A DNA stretch of 64,000 bases from Maricaulis sp048268525 (GTDB lineage: Bacteria; Pseudomonadota; Alphaproteobacteria; Caulobacterales; Maricaulaceae), in the NCBI RefSeq assembly GCF_048268525.1, contig NZ_JBLWVH010000008.1, positions 28,476-92,475 on the forward strand. The letters are read 5' to 3'. The notes beneath the pieces were generated by a model, which was not told where the DNA came from, ran no database searches, and saw nothing but the letters and a program-made list of their open reading frames with translations. The translations under genes and the position numbers were made by a program. This document shows positions 53,392 through 61,876 of the stretch, in pieces (within the stretch, counting starts at the first letter, position 1; the number at the start of each line of letters is the position of its first letter).

Positions 53392-54471
53392 TCACTCTCG
53401 CGATCGGGCGCTGTCCAGTATCTGTCCGACCACACGGGCGGTGTAGTCGACGAGGGGGATAACACGGGCATAGTTCAAACGGGTGGGGCCAATTACACCC
53501 AAGGCGCCGATGATTTCCTGTTCGGCATTCATATAGGGAGCCACGATCACACTGGAACCCGACAGGCTGAAAAGCGGGTTCTCTGCGCCGATGAACAGGC
53601 GCACACCTTCCGCGTCGCGGGCCTTGTCCAGCAAGGTGACCAGCTCTTCCTTGCGTTCGATATCCTCGAACAGCAGGCGGATGCGTTCCAGGTCGCCGAC
53701 CGCATCAAGGCTTTCCAGCAGGCGGGACTGGCCGCGAACGATAAGGGAGCGCTCCTGCCCCTTGCCGCCGCTCCAGTCTGCCAGGCCCTGCTTGACCAGG
53801 CCTTCGGCAGCGCTGTCGAGGGCCGAACGGCGTTCGGCGATTTCCTGCTCGATGGCCTTGCGGGCGTCGCTCAGCGTGCGGCCCTTGAGGCGTGTCGACA
53901 GATAGTTCCCGGCATCGATCAGCGCCGCCGGAGGAATACCGTCGGGCGTGCGCATCAGCCGGTTCTCGACGCTGCCATCCTCGAACACCAGCACGCCCAG
54001 CATCTCGACCTTGGACAGCGGCACGAATTCGACATGGCGCAGCGGTGCTTCGCGTTTCTGGGTGACGACAAGGCCTGCGCCACCGGACAAGCCGCCCAGC
54101 AATGAGGTCGCCTCGGTCAGCAAATCCTTGGTCGAGCGCCCCGACATCGAGACCTGCCCTTCAATCGCCTTGCGCTCATCGGCCGACAATTCGCCAACCT
54201 GCAGCAGCCCGTCCACGAACAGGCGCAGGCCGGCATGGGTTGGCATTCGTCCGGCGCTGGCATGCGGCGCGCTCAATAGGCCGAGATCGGCCAGGTCCGC
54301 CATCGTGTTGCGGATGGAGGCTGGCGACAGGGAAAGATTGCCGCTCTGGGACAGGGTCCGCGACCCAACTGGATCGCCTGAGCGCAGATAGGCCTCAACG
54401 ATCTCGCGAAAGATCGTGCGCATGCGGTCATCGAGCGCGGCCAGGGCCGATTGCGGGGCGGTCAGGGACAT
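53392..54471 (-). CDS. hrcA: Heat-inducible transcription repressor HrcA
   Basis: The protein has 359 residues. The N-terminal winged helix (IFREIVEAYLRSGDPVGSRTLSQ, then LSLSPASIRNTMADLADLGLL) is followed by HASAGRMPTHAGLRLFVDGLL and the C-terminal core ending GALGVIGPTRLNYARVIPLVDYTARVV. HrcA binds CIRCE elements to repress chaperone genes; I found no CIRCE in this window, so its targets (probably groESL) lie elsewhere. It is divergent from rph. Confidence 0.97.
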   Translation of the reverse strand: MSLTAPQSALAALDDRMRTIFREIVEAYLRSGDPVGSRTLSQSGNLSLSPASIRNTMADLADLGLLSAPHASAGRMPTHAGLRLFVDGLLQVGELSADERKAIEGQVSMSGRSTKDLLTEATSLLGGLSGGAGLVVTQKREAPLRHVEFVPLSKVEMLGVLVFEDGSVENRLMRTPDGIPPAALIDAGNYLSTRLKGRTLSDARKAIEQEIAERRSALDSAAEGLVKQGLADWSGGKGQERSLIVRGQSRLLESLDAVGDLERIRLLFEDIERKEELVTLLDKARDAEGVRLFIGAENPLFSLSGSSVIVAPYMNAEQEIIGALGVIGPTRLNYARVIPLVDYTARVVGQILDSARSRE

Positions 54472-54616
54472 GCCTCTTCAATTAGTCGTGCCGGGGCGCC
54501 TGTTCAATCCGCTTTGCGAGCGAAGCGCCAGCCTATGGTCGCGACATGCCTGCTTGATGCCGGCCCGCAACGCCGCTAGGAGCGGGGTCGATATAGCTGC
54601 CAAACCGGAGATGATG

Positions 54617-55333
54617 ATGAGACCCCATGGACGTGCGCGCGACGCAATGCGTGAAATCAAGCTGGAAGCCGGTGTCTCGGTCTATGCGGAAGGCTCCTGT
54701 CTGGCGCGTTTTGGCGGCACCCATGTGCTGTGCACGGCCAGCATTGAGGAGAGTGTTCCGCCGTGGATGCGGGGCGGCGGCAAGGGCTGGGTGACGGCGG
54801 AGTACGGCATGCTGCCGCGGGCCACTCATACCCGTTCGCGCCGCGAAGCGACCGCCGGCAAGCAGTCCGGCCGGACCCAGGAAATCCAGCGCCTGATCGG
54901 TCGCTCCCTGCGCGCCGTCGTGGATCTCAAGGCGCTCGGCGAACGCCAGATCACCATCGACTGTGATGTGCTGCAGGCCGATGGCGGCACCCGCACAGCG
55001 GCAATCACTGGTGCCTGGGTCGCGCTGAAACAGGCCACCGCCTATCTGATCGAGGAAGGCTTGCTGACCAGCGACCCTGTCCACGGCCAGCTCGCCGCCA
55101 TTTCCTGTGGCGTAATCGATGGCGAGACCCGCCTTGATCTGGAATACGAGGAAGACCGTCGTGCCGAGGCCGACGCGAATTTCGTTCTGACCAATACCGG
55201 CGGCATCGTCGAGATCCAGGCCACCGCCGAAGACAAGCCGATCCCCGAGAGCGATTTCGACCTGCTGTTCGCCTTGGCGAAAGCGGGTGTCGTCGATCTG
55301 TGCGAGGCACAGCTGGCGGCTTTGAAGGGTTAG
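54617..55333 (+). CDS. rph: Ribonuclease PH
   Basis: The protein has 238 residues from the third ATG of an ATG-ATG-ATG run; a GGAG at 54607-54610 fits 54617 best, though 54611 is possible. Start MRPHGR, then GGGKGWVTAEYGMLPRATHTRSRRE, DVLQADGGTRTAAITGAWVAL and DLEYEEDRRAEADANFVLT are canonical. It trims tRNA 3' ends phosphorolytically. In most alphaproteobacteria rdgB follows directly; here a regulatory cassette intervenes. Confidence 0.97.
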   Translation: MRPHGRARDAMREIKLEAGVSVYAEGSCLARFGGTHVLCTASIEESVPPWMRGGGKGWVTAEYGMLPRATHTRSRREATAGKQSGRTQEIQRLIGRSLRAVVDLKALGERQITIDCDVLQADGGTRTAAITGAWVALKQATAYLIEEGLLTSDPVHGQLAAISCGVIDGETRLDLEYEEDRRAEADANFVLTNTGGIVEIQATAEDKPIPESDFDLLFALAKAGVVDLCEAQLAALKG

Positions 55334-55370
55334 GGCTTGCACTCCGGCGTCAAGCCGGGTGAATTAAAGA

Positions 55371-55461
55371 ACAGACGGCGGGGGCGCGCTGGGGGGCTGG
55401 AAACGGCCCGCACGGCCTCTTTGGGAAGGGGCTACCGTGCAGGCCCACCCCCGCCGTCTGT
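55371..55461. ncRNA. Candidate structured RNA or large inverted repeat
   Basis: A perfect 14-bp outer stem (55371-55384 with 55448-55461) encloses a second stem (GCACGG 55410-55415 with CCGTGC 55435-55440) that can be extended by CCTC/GGGG. A shorter CGACC/GGTCG hairpin followed by GCGGTTTT lies just to the right and could end a transcript. No open frame. SRP, tmRNA and RNase P hallmarks are missing. It may be a small RNA or a bidirectional terminator between rph and the XRE gene. Confidence 0.4.
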
Positions 55462-55503
55462 CCCGTCGACCCGGGGGTCGGCGGTTTTGTGAGACGCTCG
55501 CGC

Positions 55504-55734
55504 CTATTCGGCTGCGTCGGCGTCGTCATCCTCATCATCAAATCCAAGCAGGTCGCCGGGCTGACAACCCAGTTCGCGGCACAGCGCTTCCAGGGTCGAG
55601 AAGCGGACGGCCTTGGCCTTGCCTGTCTTGAGGATGGACAGGTTGGCCATGGTGATGCCGACACGGTCGCAGAGTTCGGTCAGCGACATGCGGCGCTCGA
55701 GGAGCATGCGATCAAGAGTGACGCGAATGGGCAT
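55504..55734 (-). CDS. Small XRE-family helix-turn-helix regulator
   Basis: The protein has 76 residues. A single Cro/CI-type HTH (RVTLDRMLLERRMSLTELCDRVGITMANLSILKTGKAKAVRFSTLEALCRELGCQPGDLLGF) is followed by a short acidic tail (DDEDDDADAAE). The pairing with DUF2975 upstream is a recurrent arrangement. It probably represses its own cassette; palindromic sites at 56581-56659 are candidate operators. The gene is 13 bases downstream of the DUF2975 gene. Confidence 0.93.
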   Translation of the reverse strand: MPIRVTLDRMLLERRMSLTELCDRVGITMANLSILKTGKAKAVRFSTLEALCRELGCQPGDLLGFDDEDDDADAAE

Positions 55735-55747
55735 GGTGTGCGTCTCC

Positions 55748-56302
55748 CTAAATCGTCAATTTTTGTTCTTGGCGCATCCGCGCGCCTTCGCGGAACACTT
55801 CCGCCAGTACCAACAACGCCAGAACCGCAAACCAGGCGCCGAGATCGAAACTTCCCAGCTTGTTGATTTCCACCCCGCCGACGACCGGCGCATCGGCGTG
55901 CAACAAGGTCATTACCATCGCGACAGCGCCCTGGGTGAGGTAGCGCAGGATCTGGAAGACGGCGATGGCGATGGCGATCAGCCGCAGGTGACCCGCGTTC
56001 TCCGGCACAAAGGGGTCGCCGGCGACAAGCGTTGAAAAGATCCGGCGAAGTCGGTCATTGACGACCAGGAATGCGATGATGTGGGCGATCAGGATCGGAT
56101 AGGCCCCACCAAAATCCCGGATCGCCTGAAACAGGTCGGTCAGGAAATTCGGCGAATAGCCGAGCCAGTCCATCGCCAGGAGGGTTCCTGTGGCAATCAG
56201 GACAAGGGCAGCAAAGGCCAACAGACCCCAGGCCAGGTACCAGACAATGTCCAGTACCACCTTCAAGACGGATACAAGTGATCCGCTCCCCAGTGTCTTC
56301 AT
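55748..56302 (-). CDS. DUF2975 family membrane protein
   Basis: The protein has 184 residues with about four hydrophobic segments (about residues 15-42, 65-85, 105-130 and 148-168). IFSTLVAGDPFVPENAGHLRLIAIAIAVFQILRYL in the middle matches DUF2975 as I know it. Function unknown. It is transcribed with the XRE gene downstream and probably with the 38-residue peptide upstream. Confidence 0.88.
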   Translation of the reverse strand: MKTLGSGSLVSVLKVVLDIVWYLAWGLLAFAALVLIATGTLLAMDWLGYSPNFLTDLFQAIRDFGGAYPILIAHIIAFLVVNDRLRRIFSTLVAGDPFVPENAGHLRLIAIAIAVFQILRYLTQGAVAMVMTLLHADAPVVGGVEINKLGSFDLGAWFAVLALLVLAEVFREGARMRQEQKLTI

Positions 56303-56384
56303 GACCGCCCCTTCCCTGTTAGGCGTCGCACGCGAGGTCCGTAAACCTTAGCCCGGCCTTCCGGACCTCACGCGACTTTTTCCA

Positions 56385-56501
56385 TCATGCCGTGACCGGG
56401 GCAATCGCGTAGAACGCACCTGCCGCGACCGAGACCAGCAGCATCACGTTGATGGCGATGGAGCCGATCATCTGGATGCCTGATTTGTTGGACCTGACCA
56501 T
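56385..56501 (-). CDS. 38-residue small membrane peptide
   Basis: The ATG at 56501 has an AAAGGAAA Shine-Dalgarno. The peptide starts MVRSNKSGIQMIGSIAINV and continues with one hydrophobic helix (about residues 12-34) before a short tail. It lies 82 bases upstream of DUF2975 on the same strand, so it is probably the first gene of the cassette. Codons are GC-rich like neighbours. No homologue was recalled; function unknown. Confidence 0.5.
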   Translation of the reverse strand: MVRSNKSGIQMIGSIAINVMLLVSVAAGAFYAIAPVTA

Positions 56502-56683
56502 TTCACTGTTTCCTTTATCTTGTATCTGACCAATTACCGTTGTCATTCACGTTGTTCGGACGACGTTTCCCGTCCTTGTTGTTTATCGATAAACGCAAAG
56601 ATTGGTGAGCGCAAGCAGAAAATATCGTTTTTCGATATGAATTTTTCGAAAGGCGATATGTAAACGGATCGAAAGGGCTGAAA
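56502..56683. promoter_or_regulatory. AT-rich divergent promoter with palindromic operator-like sites
   Basis: Between the peptide gene and rdgB lie a perfect 14-bp palindrome (GTTTATCGATAAAC, 56581-56594), an inverted repeat ATATCG-5-CGATAT (56622-56638) and another CGATAT at 56654-56659. On the minus strand TTGCGC and TATCGA are spaced 17 bases, so a promoter may overlap the palindrome. The shared TATCG core suggests repeated binding of one regulator, most likely the neighbouring XRE protein. Confidence 0.5.
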
Positions 56684-57277
56684 ATGGCACGCGAAACTTG
56701 GGTCCTAGCCAGTCATAATGCAGGCAAGATCAAGGAGATGGAGCAAATCCTCACGCCTTTTGGCGTCGCCCTGAAGAGTGCCGCGGACCTTGATCTTCCT
56801 GAACCCGATGAAACCGAGACAACATTTCGTGGCAATGCGGCCCTGAAGGCGCGCGCCGCCTGTGAAGCGACCGGCTTGCCCTGTGTCGCTGACGATTCCG
56901 GCCTGTCGGTCGATGCACTGGGTGGTGATCCTAGCATCTACTCGGCGCGTTGGGCCGGCGAGCCGCGTGATTTCATGCGCGCGATGCAGCGGGTCGACAC
57001 TGAATTGTCTGCGGCTGGCGCGACGGACCGCACCGCGCGCTTTGTCTGTACCATTGCTCTGGCGCGGCCCGGAGCCGAAGTGCGCTTCTTCGAAGGTGAA
57101 GTCGTGGGCGAGATTGTCTGGCCGCCCCGTGGAACGGGCGGTTTCGGTTATGACCCGATCTTCCAGCCTGTGGGGCATGGCATCACATTTGGCGAGATGA
57201 GCGCCGACGGAAAACGCCAGCTCAGCCACCGGGCACGCGCACTCGATGCCATGATCGCGGCCGAGTTCGGATCGTGA
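56684..57277 (+). CDS. rdgB: XTP/dITP diphosphatase (RdgB/HAM1)
   Basis: The protein has 197 residues. WVLASHNAGKIKEMEQIL (SHNxGK motif), FRGNAALKARAACEATGLPCVADDSGLSVDALGG and GGFGYDPIFQP are diagnostic. It hydrolyses deaminated purine nucleotides so they are not incorporated. It overlaps hemW by GTGA, so the two are coupled. Confidence 0.97.
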   Translation: MARETWVLASHNAGKIKEMEQILTPFGVALKSAADLDLPEPDETETTFRGNAALKARAACEATGLPCVADDSGLSVDALGGDPSIYSARWAGEPRDFMRAMQRVDTELSAAGATDRTARFVCTIALARPGAEVRFFEGEVVGEIVWPPRGTGGFGYDPIFQPVGHGITFGEMSADGKRQLSHRARALDAMIAAEFGS

Positions 57278-58443
57278 CCGAAGCGGGCGGCCTGCAACTT
57301 GGCGATGCGCTGGGGCTCTACCTGCACTGGCCCTATTGCGCCCGGATCTGCCCCTATTGTGATTTCAATGTCTATCGACCCAAGGGTGATGTCGAGGCGC
57401 TGCTGACCGCCATCCTGGCCGACATGGCGGATTGGAGGGGCAAGACCGGCGCACGGCGGCTGGCCAGTCTCCATTTCGGCGGCGGCACCCCCTCACTCAT
57501 GCAACCGGCATGGATCGAGCGGGTGATCGACACTGCGGAGCGATTGTGGGGGTTTGAAGCCGGTGCCGAGATAGGCCTGGAAGCCAATCCGGCGGACCGG
57601 GCCCGATTTGCGGCGATCGGGCGGGCTGGGGTCGCGCGGCTCTCTCTGGGCGTCCAGAGTTTCGACGACACGGTCCTGGCGAGGCTCGGCCGGGATCATG
57701 ATGCTGGTCAGGCTCGGGAGGCCATCGACGCGGCGCTGTCGGCTTTTGCACGGGTTTCGGTGGACATGATCTATGCCCAGTCCGGGCAGACCGTCGACGC
57801 CTGGTCCCGCGAGCTGGGCGAGGCGCTGGAAAGCGGTGCCGGTCATGTCTCCGCCTATCAGCTCACCATCGAGCCAGGGACAGCGTTCGGAAAACGGACA
57901 GAGCGGGGTGAAACCTTGGCAGTCGATGGCGACAGCGCCGCCGATCTCTACGAGGCGACGCAGGACTTGTGTGCGAGCCATGGCTTTCCCGCCTATGAAG
58001 TGTCCAATCACGCGCGATCGCTGGCCGATCAATCGGTTCATAACCGCATATACTGGGAGGGTGGCGACTGGATCGGCGTCGGTCCCGGTGCCCATGGCCG
58101 CCTGGGGCAGTCATCGGGCCGTGGCCGGGTTGCAACCACGGCCTGTCGCCGCCCGGCAGATTATATCGCTGCCGTCAGCAATGCGGGGTCCGGTATTGCT
58201 GTGGATGGGCTGGAGCGCCTGGCACCGGAAGATGATCTGGTGGAGCGCGCGTTTCTCGGCCTGCGGGTCATTGATGGACTCGACCTCGATCATCTTCTAG
58301 CGACGACCGGGTGCGCACCGGATGCCGGTGCAATCGACCGGATGGTTGGCGACGGTTTCCTGCAGCGGGCGGGTGCCCGCGTGAAGCTGACCGAGCAGGG
58401 TCGCCTCCTCGCTGACCGCGTGACCCGCGAAATTCTGCCCTAG
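57274..58443 (+). CDS. hemW: HemW, radical SAM heme chaperone-like protein
   Basis: The protein has 389 residues from a GTG overlapping the rdgB stop. The radical SAM cluster is CARICPYC (CxxxCxxC), followed by SLHFGGGTPSLM and GLEANPADRARFAAIGRAGVARLSLGVQSFDD. HemW is related to HemN but lacks its N-terminal features and delivers heme to respiratory enzymes rather than oxidising coproporphyrinogen. The start region and context fit HemW. Confidence 0.93.
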   Translation: MTEAGGLQLGDALGLYLHWPYCARICPYCDFNVYRPKGDVEALLTAILADMADWRGKTGARRLASLHFGGGTPSLMQPAWIERVIDTAERLWGFEAGAEIGLEANPADRARFAAIGRAGVARLSLGVQSFDDTVLARLGRDHDAGQAREAIDAALSAFARVSVDMIYAQSGQTVDAWSRELGEALESGAGHVSAYQLTIEPGTAFGKRTERGETLAVDGDSAADLYEATQDLCASHGFPAYEVSNHARSLADQSVHNRIYWEGGDWIGVGPGAHGRLGQSSGRGRVATTACRRPADYIAAVSNAGSGIAVDGLERLAPEDDLVERAFLGLRVIDGLDLDHLLATTGCAPDAGAIDRMVGDGFLQRAGARVKLTEQGRLLADRVTREILP

Positions 58444-58446
58444 AAT

Positions 58447-59796
58447 CTAAAAGGCGGCTTCCGGTTCGAAGGACAGCGGAGCCGGCTCGATTTCACGGAA
58501 CCCGCGTGACCGCATCTCGTAAATCGCAAGTCCCCGCTCGATCATACCGGTGGTCCGGAAGCGGAACAGGCCGTCAGCGCCGAGGAAGCCCTGGTCTTCC
58601 TCGATCGCCTCGCGGCTGAAGCCGCGCTCGCCGCCGTCCAGATGGGCTGCAAGGCTCATCGCGTCATAAGCCAAGCTGGCGATCCGGGACGGCTCGCTTC
58701 CATAGCTGGCCTCATATGCCGTCTCGAAGGCGGTGCGGGCGCTCAGGTCCGGACCGGCAAACCATCCGCCCCGCAGGGCGGGTTCGCGCAGCAAATCGGG
58801 GTCATTCCAAAGCCCGGTACCCAAGAAGCGGACGACAAGCGGGTCGACGGCCTGGGAAATCAGCAACGGGCCCAATGCACGAAGCTTGGTTCCGCCCTCC
58901 GGCAACATCACGGCCTGGAATGGCGCTTCCGGATCCGGTTCCCACTCAAGCAGGCGCAGCTCATCGGCTTCTTCGGGTGTCAGCGGTTCAAAAACGCCTT
59001 CAGCCAATCGGGCCGACGCCCGGGCCATGGCCTCGACATCGCCGGTGTAGAAGCTTTCTGCGGCGATGTATCCACCGGTCATCGCGGCATTGTCCTGCAA
59101 AGCCGCATGCACGGCCATTCCGTAGCGGTTCTGCGGGCCGAGATAGGCAAAGCGCTCGACGCCGCGACGTGTCGCATACTCGGTAATCCGGGCGACCTCG
59201 ATCTCCGGCGGAAAGCTCATCAGGTAGACACCATCGCCGGCAATGCTTGTGTCAGTGGTGAAGGCTATGACCGGTACATTGGCCTGGCGGGCCACCTGGC
59301 CGGCGGCGGAAACGGCGGGTCCGAACAGGGGGCCGATAATGATGTCGGCACCGTCCTCGATGGCCGCGCGGGCCGCTTCACGGGCACCATCGGCGGTGCC
59401 TTGCGTATCTTTCGGGATCATCAGCAGATTGCCGCTGCCGCGCTCGAACAGTGCCAGCTCGGCGGAGTGCAGCAGCCGGATCGCTTCGGATCGGGCGCCG
59501 GAGCTGTCGGCCGAGAAGGGCAACAGGACTGCAACCCGGGCAATTTCCCGATCGGCCATGTGCGGCGGGATGAGGCCGGTCGCGACCGGCTCTTCAAACG
59601 GCTCCGGCTCAATCTCGACAGGTTGTTCGATTACAGGCTCGGGCGGAACGAAGACCGGCGGTGGCGGTGTCGTCTGGGTCGTACCGCAAGCTGCGAGGGC
59701 ACCGACCAACGAGATGACAGCAAGGCAGCGCAGGGCGCGGCTTTGTGCCAGAGTGCCGTCCGACAGGGCGATACGCGAATTGAAGACTGAAAGCAT
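58447..59796 (-). CDS. LpoA-like / periplasmic-binding-fold lipoprotein
   Basis: The protein has 449 residues from the ATG at 59796. The signal peptide has a lipobox (LAAC), then a long proline/glutamate-rich linker. A type I periplasmic-binding fold follows: VAVLLPFSADSSGARSEAIRLLHSAELALF, DTQGTADGAREAARAAIEDGADIIIGPLFG, VPVIAFTTDTSIAG. Similar proteins are penicillin-binding-protein activators or amino-acid binding proteins; the divergent gene is rsmI, the same context as lpoA. The peptidoglycan role is inference. Confidence 0.85.
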   Translation of the reverse strand: MLSVFNSRIALSDGTLAQSRALRCLAVISLVGALAACGTTQTTPPPPVFVPPEPVIEQPVEIEPEPFEEPVATGLIPPHMADREIARVAVLLPFSADSSGARSEAIRLLHSAELALFERGSGNLLMIPKDTQGTADGAREAARAAIEDGADIIIGPLFGPAVSAAGQVARQANVPVIAFTTDTSIAGDGVYLMSFPPEIEVARITEYATRRGVERFAYLGPQNRYGMAVHAALQDNAAMTGGYIAAESFYTGDVEAMARASARLAEGVFEPLTPEEADELRLLEWEPDPEAPFQAVMLPEGGTKLRALGPLLISQAVDPLVVRFLGTGLWNDPDLLREPALRGGWFAGPDLSARTAFETAYEASYGSEPSRIASLAYDAMSLAAHLDGGERGFSREAIEEDQGFLGADGLFRFRTTGMIERGLAIYEMRSRGFREIEPAPLSFEPEAAF

Positions 59797-60697
59797 GACC
59801 GAAACATCCCGGGAAATTCTTGGCGAAGCTATCCGCCGCGGCGGCAAGGAGCAAGCGCTCGGGCCGGGCCTTTATCTGGTTTCGACGCCAATCGGCAATT
59901 TGCGCGACATCACCTTGCGGGCTCTGGATGTGTTGGGTCAGGCAGATCGGGTCCTCGCCGAAGACACGCGGGTCACCCGCCGACTGCTTGATGCCTACGG
60001 GTTGAAGGTCGAGCTGACGGCCTATCATGATCATAATGGCGAGCGTGTCCGTCCCGGTATCCTGGCGGACCTGCAGGCGGGGGCCCGGATCGCACTGGTG
60101 TCGGACGCCGGCACACCACTGGTCTCCGACCCCGGCTACAAGCTGGCCCGTGACGTGATCGCGGCCGAAATCCCGGTCGTTGCCATTCCTGGCGCATCCG
60201 CGGTTCTCGCCGCCCTTGCCATCGCCGGCCTGCCGACCGACTGCTTCACCTTTGCCGGCTTTCCGCCGCAAAAGACCGGTCCGCGTGAGGCCTGGCTGGA
60301 ACCCTATCGGCATGTCCCCGGCAGTCTTGTCTTCTATGAAGGCGTGTCCCGACTGCCAGCCATGATCGCAAGCCTGCACAAGGTGTTGGGTGATCGGTCG
60401 GCAGCGGTATGCCGGGAGCTGACCAAGATGCACGAGGAAGCCCGTCGGGGATCGCTGTCCGATTTGGCCGCCCACTACGCCGAAGCCGGCGCACCGCGCG
60501 GCGAAGTGGTGATTGTCGTTGGCCCCCCTTCGGCCGACGATTGGGATGCAGGCCGGATCGATGCAGCCCTGCGCGCGGCGCTGGACGACATGCGGGTCAA
60601 AGAGGCGGCGGGACATGTTGCTGAAGCCTCGGGATGGTCGCGCCGCGATGTTTACGCGCGGGCCCTCGCCCTCAAGGGTGGAGACACGGGTCGGTGA
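59795..60697 (+). CDS. rsmI: 16S rRNA (cytidine1402-2'-O)-methyltransferase RsmI
   Basis: The protein has 300 residues from the ATG at 59795, whose CATG it shares with the divergent LpoA-like gene. LYLVSTPIGNLRDITLRALDVL, ALVSDAGTPLVSDPGYKL, VVAIPGASAVLAALAIAGLP and FAGFPPQKTGPREAWL are diagnostic. It methylates the ribose of C1402. It overlaps yraN by GTGA. Confidence 0.96.
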   Translation: MTETSREILGEAIRRGGKEQALGPGLYLVSTPIGNLRDITLRALDVLGQADRVLAEDTRVTRRLLDAYGLKVELTAYHDHNGERVRPGILADLQAGARIALVSDAGTPLVSDPGYKLARDVIAAEIPVVAIPGASAVLAALAIAGLPTDCFTFAGFPPQKTGPREAWLEPYRHVPGSLVFYEGVSRLPAMIASLHKVLGDRSAAVCRELTKMHEEARRGSLSDLAAHYAEAGAPRGEVVIVVGPPSADDWDAGRIDAALRAALDDMRVKEAAGHVAEASGWSRRDVYARALALKGGDTGR

Positions 60698-61077
60698 GCC
60701 GCGCCCGACGGCAGGCCGAGGCCCGCGGCCGTTGGGCAGAATGGTTGGCGATGGTCTGGCTGGTCGTCAAAGGGTATCGATTACTTGACCACCGGGCCCG
60801 GACCGCCGCCGGCGAGATAGACCTGGTCGCGCGTCGCGGTGAGTATCTGGTCTTCATCGAGGTCAAGGCGCGAGCTACGCTTGCCGACGCACTGGATTCG
60901 ATCGGCCCGCGCCAGCGCGGCCGGATCACACGCGCAGCCTCGATCTGGCGCGCACCGCGATCCTCGCTGCATCACCTGCACTTGCGGTATGACCTTGTTC
61001 TGGTCGTCCCGGGTCGCTGGCCGCAGCACCGGCGCGCGGCGTGGGTGCCGGGCGATAGCGCGCGCGATCTGTTGTAA
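60694..61077 (+). CDS. YraN family endonuclease-like protein
   Basis: The protein has 127 residues from the GTG at 60694, overlapping the rsmI stop. The family core is GRWAEWLAMVWLVVKGYRLLDHRARTAAGEIDLVARRGEYLVFIEVKAR, containing the E-I-D...E-V-K nuclease-like motif, and ITRAASIW. Function uncertain; it usually accompanies rsmI. The C-terminal GDSARDLL fits. Confidence 0.93.
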   Translation: MSRARRQAEARGRWAEWLAMVWLVVKGYRLLDHRARTAAGEIDLVARRGEYLVFIEVKARATLADALDSIGPRQRGRITRAASIWRAPRSSLHHLHLRYDLVLVVPGRWPQHRRAAWVPGDSARDLL

Positions 61078-61183
61078 AACCGGATGTCGCGATGCCGCTT
61101 GGCCGAAGCGCCGCGACTTGTCATGGTAGCGCGTCTGCAAATGCCCAAGCTGGGGCACGGGCGATTCGACAGGAGTTTCGTGC

Positions 61184-61876
61184 ATGGCCAACCGTTTTTC
61201 CTCATTCCCGGTCGCATTGGCGTTACTCGCCTCGGCGGTCGTTCCGGCCGCGTGCAGCAGCGTCGGCTCGGTCGGCCCGGAGCGCTCGATCGGGCGACAG
61301 CTGGATGACACCAACGCTTCGGTGGGCATCAAGTCGGCCATGTTGCGGTCCGAAGGTTTCGCGCTGGACGGCGTCGATGTTGAGGTGACAGAGGGGATCG
61401 CCTTGTTGACCGGGCGTGTGCCACGAAGCGATGACCGTCTGATGGCTGAATGCCTCGCCTGGTCCTCCGTGGCGGTGCGCAATGTTGCCAACGAGATCGA
61501 GGTCGGGGACGGGCAGGGTTTTCGGGATCGCGCCCGCGACGCCGAGATCACTGCCAGGGTCAACGGGCGCCTGATTTCCGACCGCGCCGTGAGGTCAATC
61601 AACTTCAATGTCGAAACGCGGAATGGCCGGGTCTATATTCTCGGCGTCGCCCGCAATCGTGGCGAGCTCGAGCGGGTCAGCGCCCATGCCTCGCTGGTCG
61701 AGGGCGTGCAGGAGGTGGTCTCCTATGTTCGTGTCGCCGGTGTGCCGACAAACCTGCCAGCCCGCGGGGAGCGCCGGGCCGAGGCCTGTGTGGGCGAAGC
61801 GAACCCCGGGGTTGATTCCCGGTCAGACGCGCCTACCTCCGGACCGCAATTGTTGGGCGGTTCGGAGACAAGATGA
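61184..61876 (+). CDS. BON-domain lipoprotein
   Basis: The protein has 230 residues. A lipoprotein signal peptide (lipobox VPAAC, Cys24) is followed by two BON domains (VGIKSAMLRSEGFALDGVDVEVTEGIALLTGRV; ITARVNGRLISDRAVRSINFNVETRNGRVYILGVARNRGELERV). BON domains bind phospholipids or other envelope parts; relatives include OsmY and DolP. The C-terminal 35 residues are unstructured. Its end overlaps gshB by 4 bases (ATGA). Confidence 0.92.
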   Translation: MANRFSSFPVALALLASAVVPAACSSVGSVGPERSIGRQLDDTNASVGIKSAMLRSEGFALDGVDVEVTEGIALLTGRVPRSDDRLMAECLAWSSVAVRNVANEIEVGDGQGFRDRARDAEITARVNGRLISDRAVRSINFNVETRNGRVYILGVARNRGELERVSAHASLVEGVQEVVSYVRVAGVPTNLPARGERRAEACVGEANPGVDSRSDAPTSGPQLLGGSETR

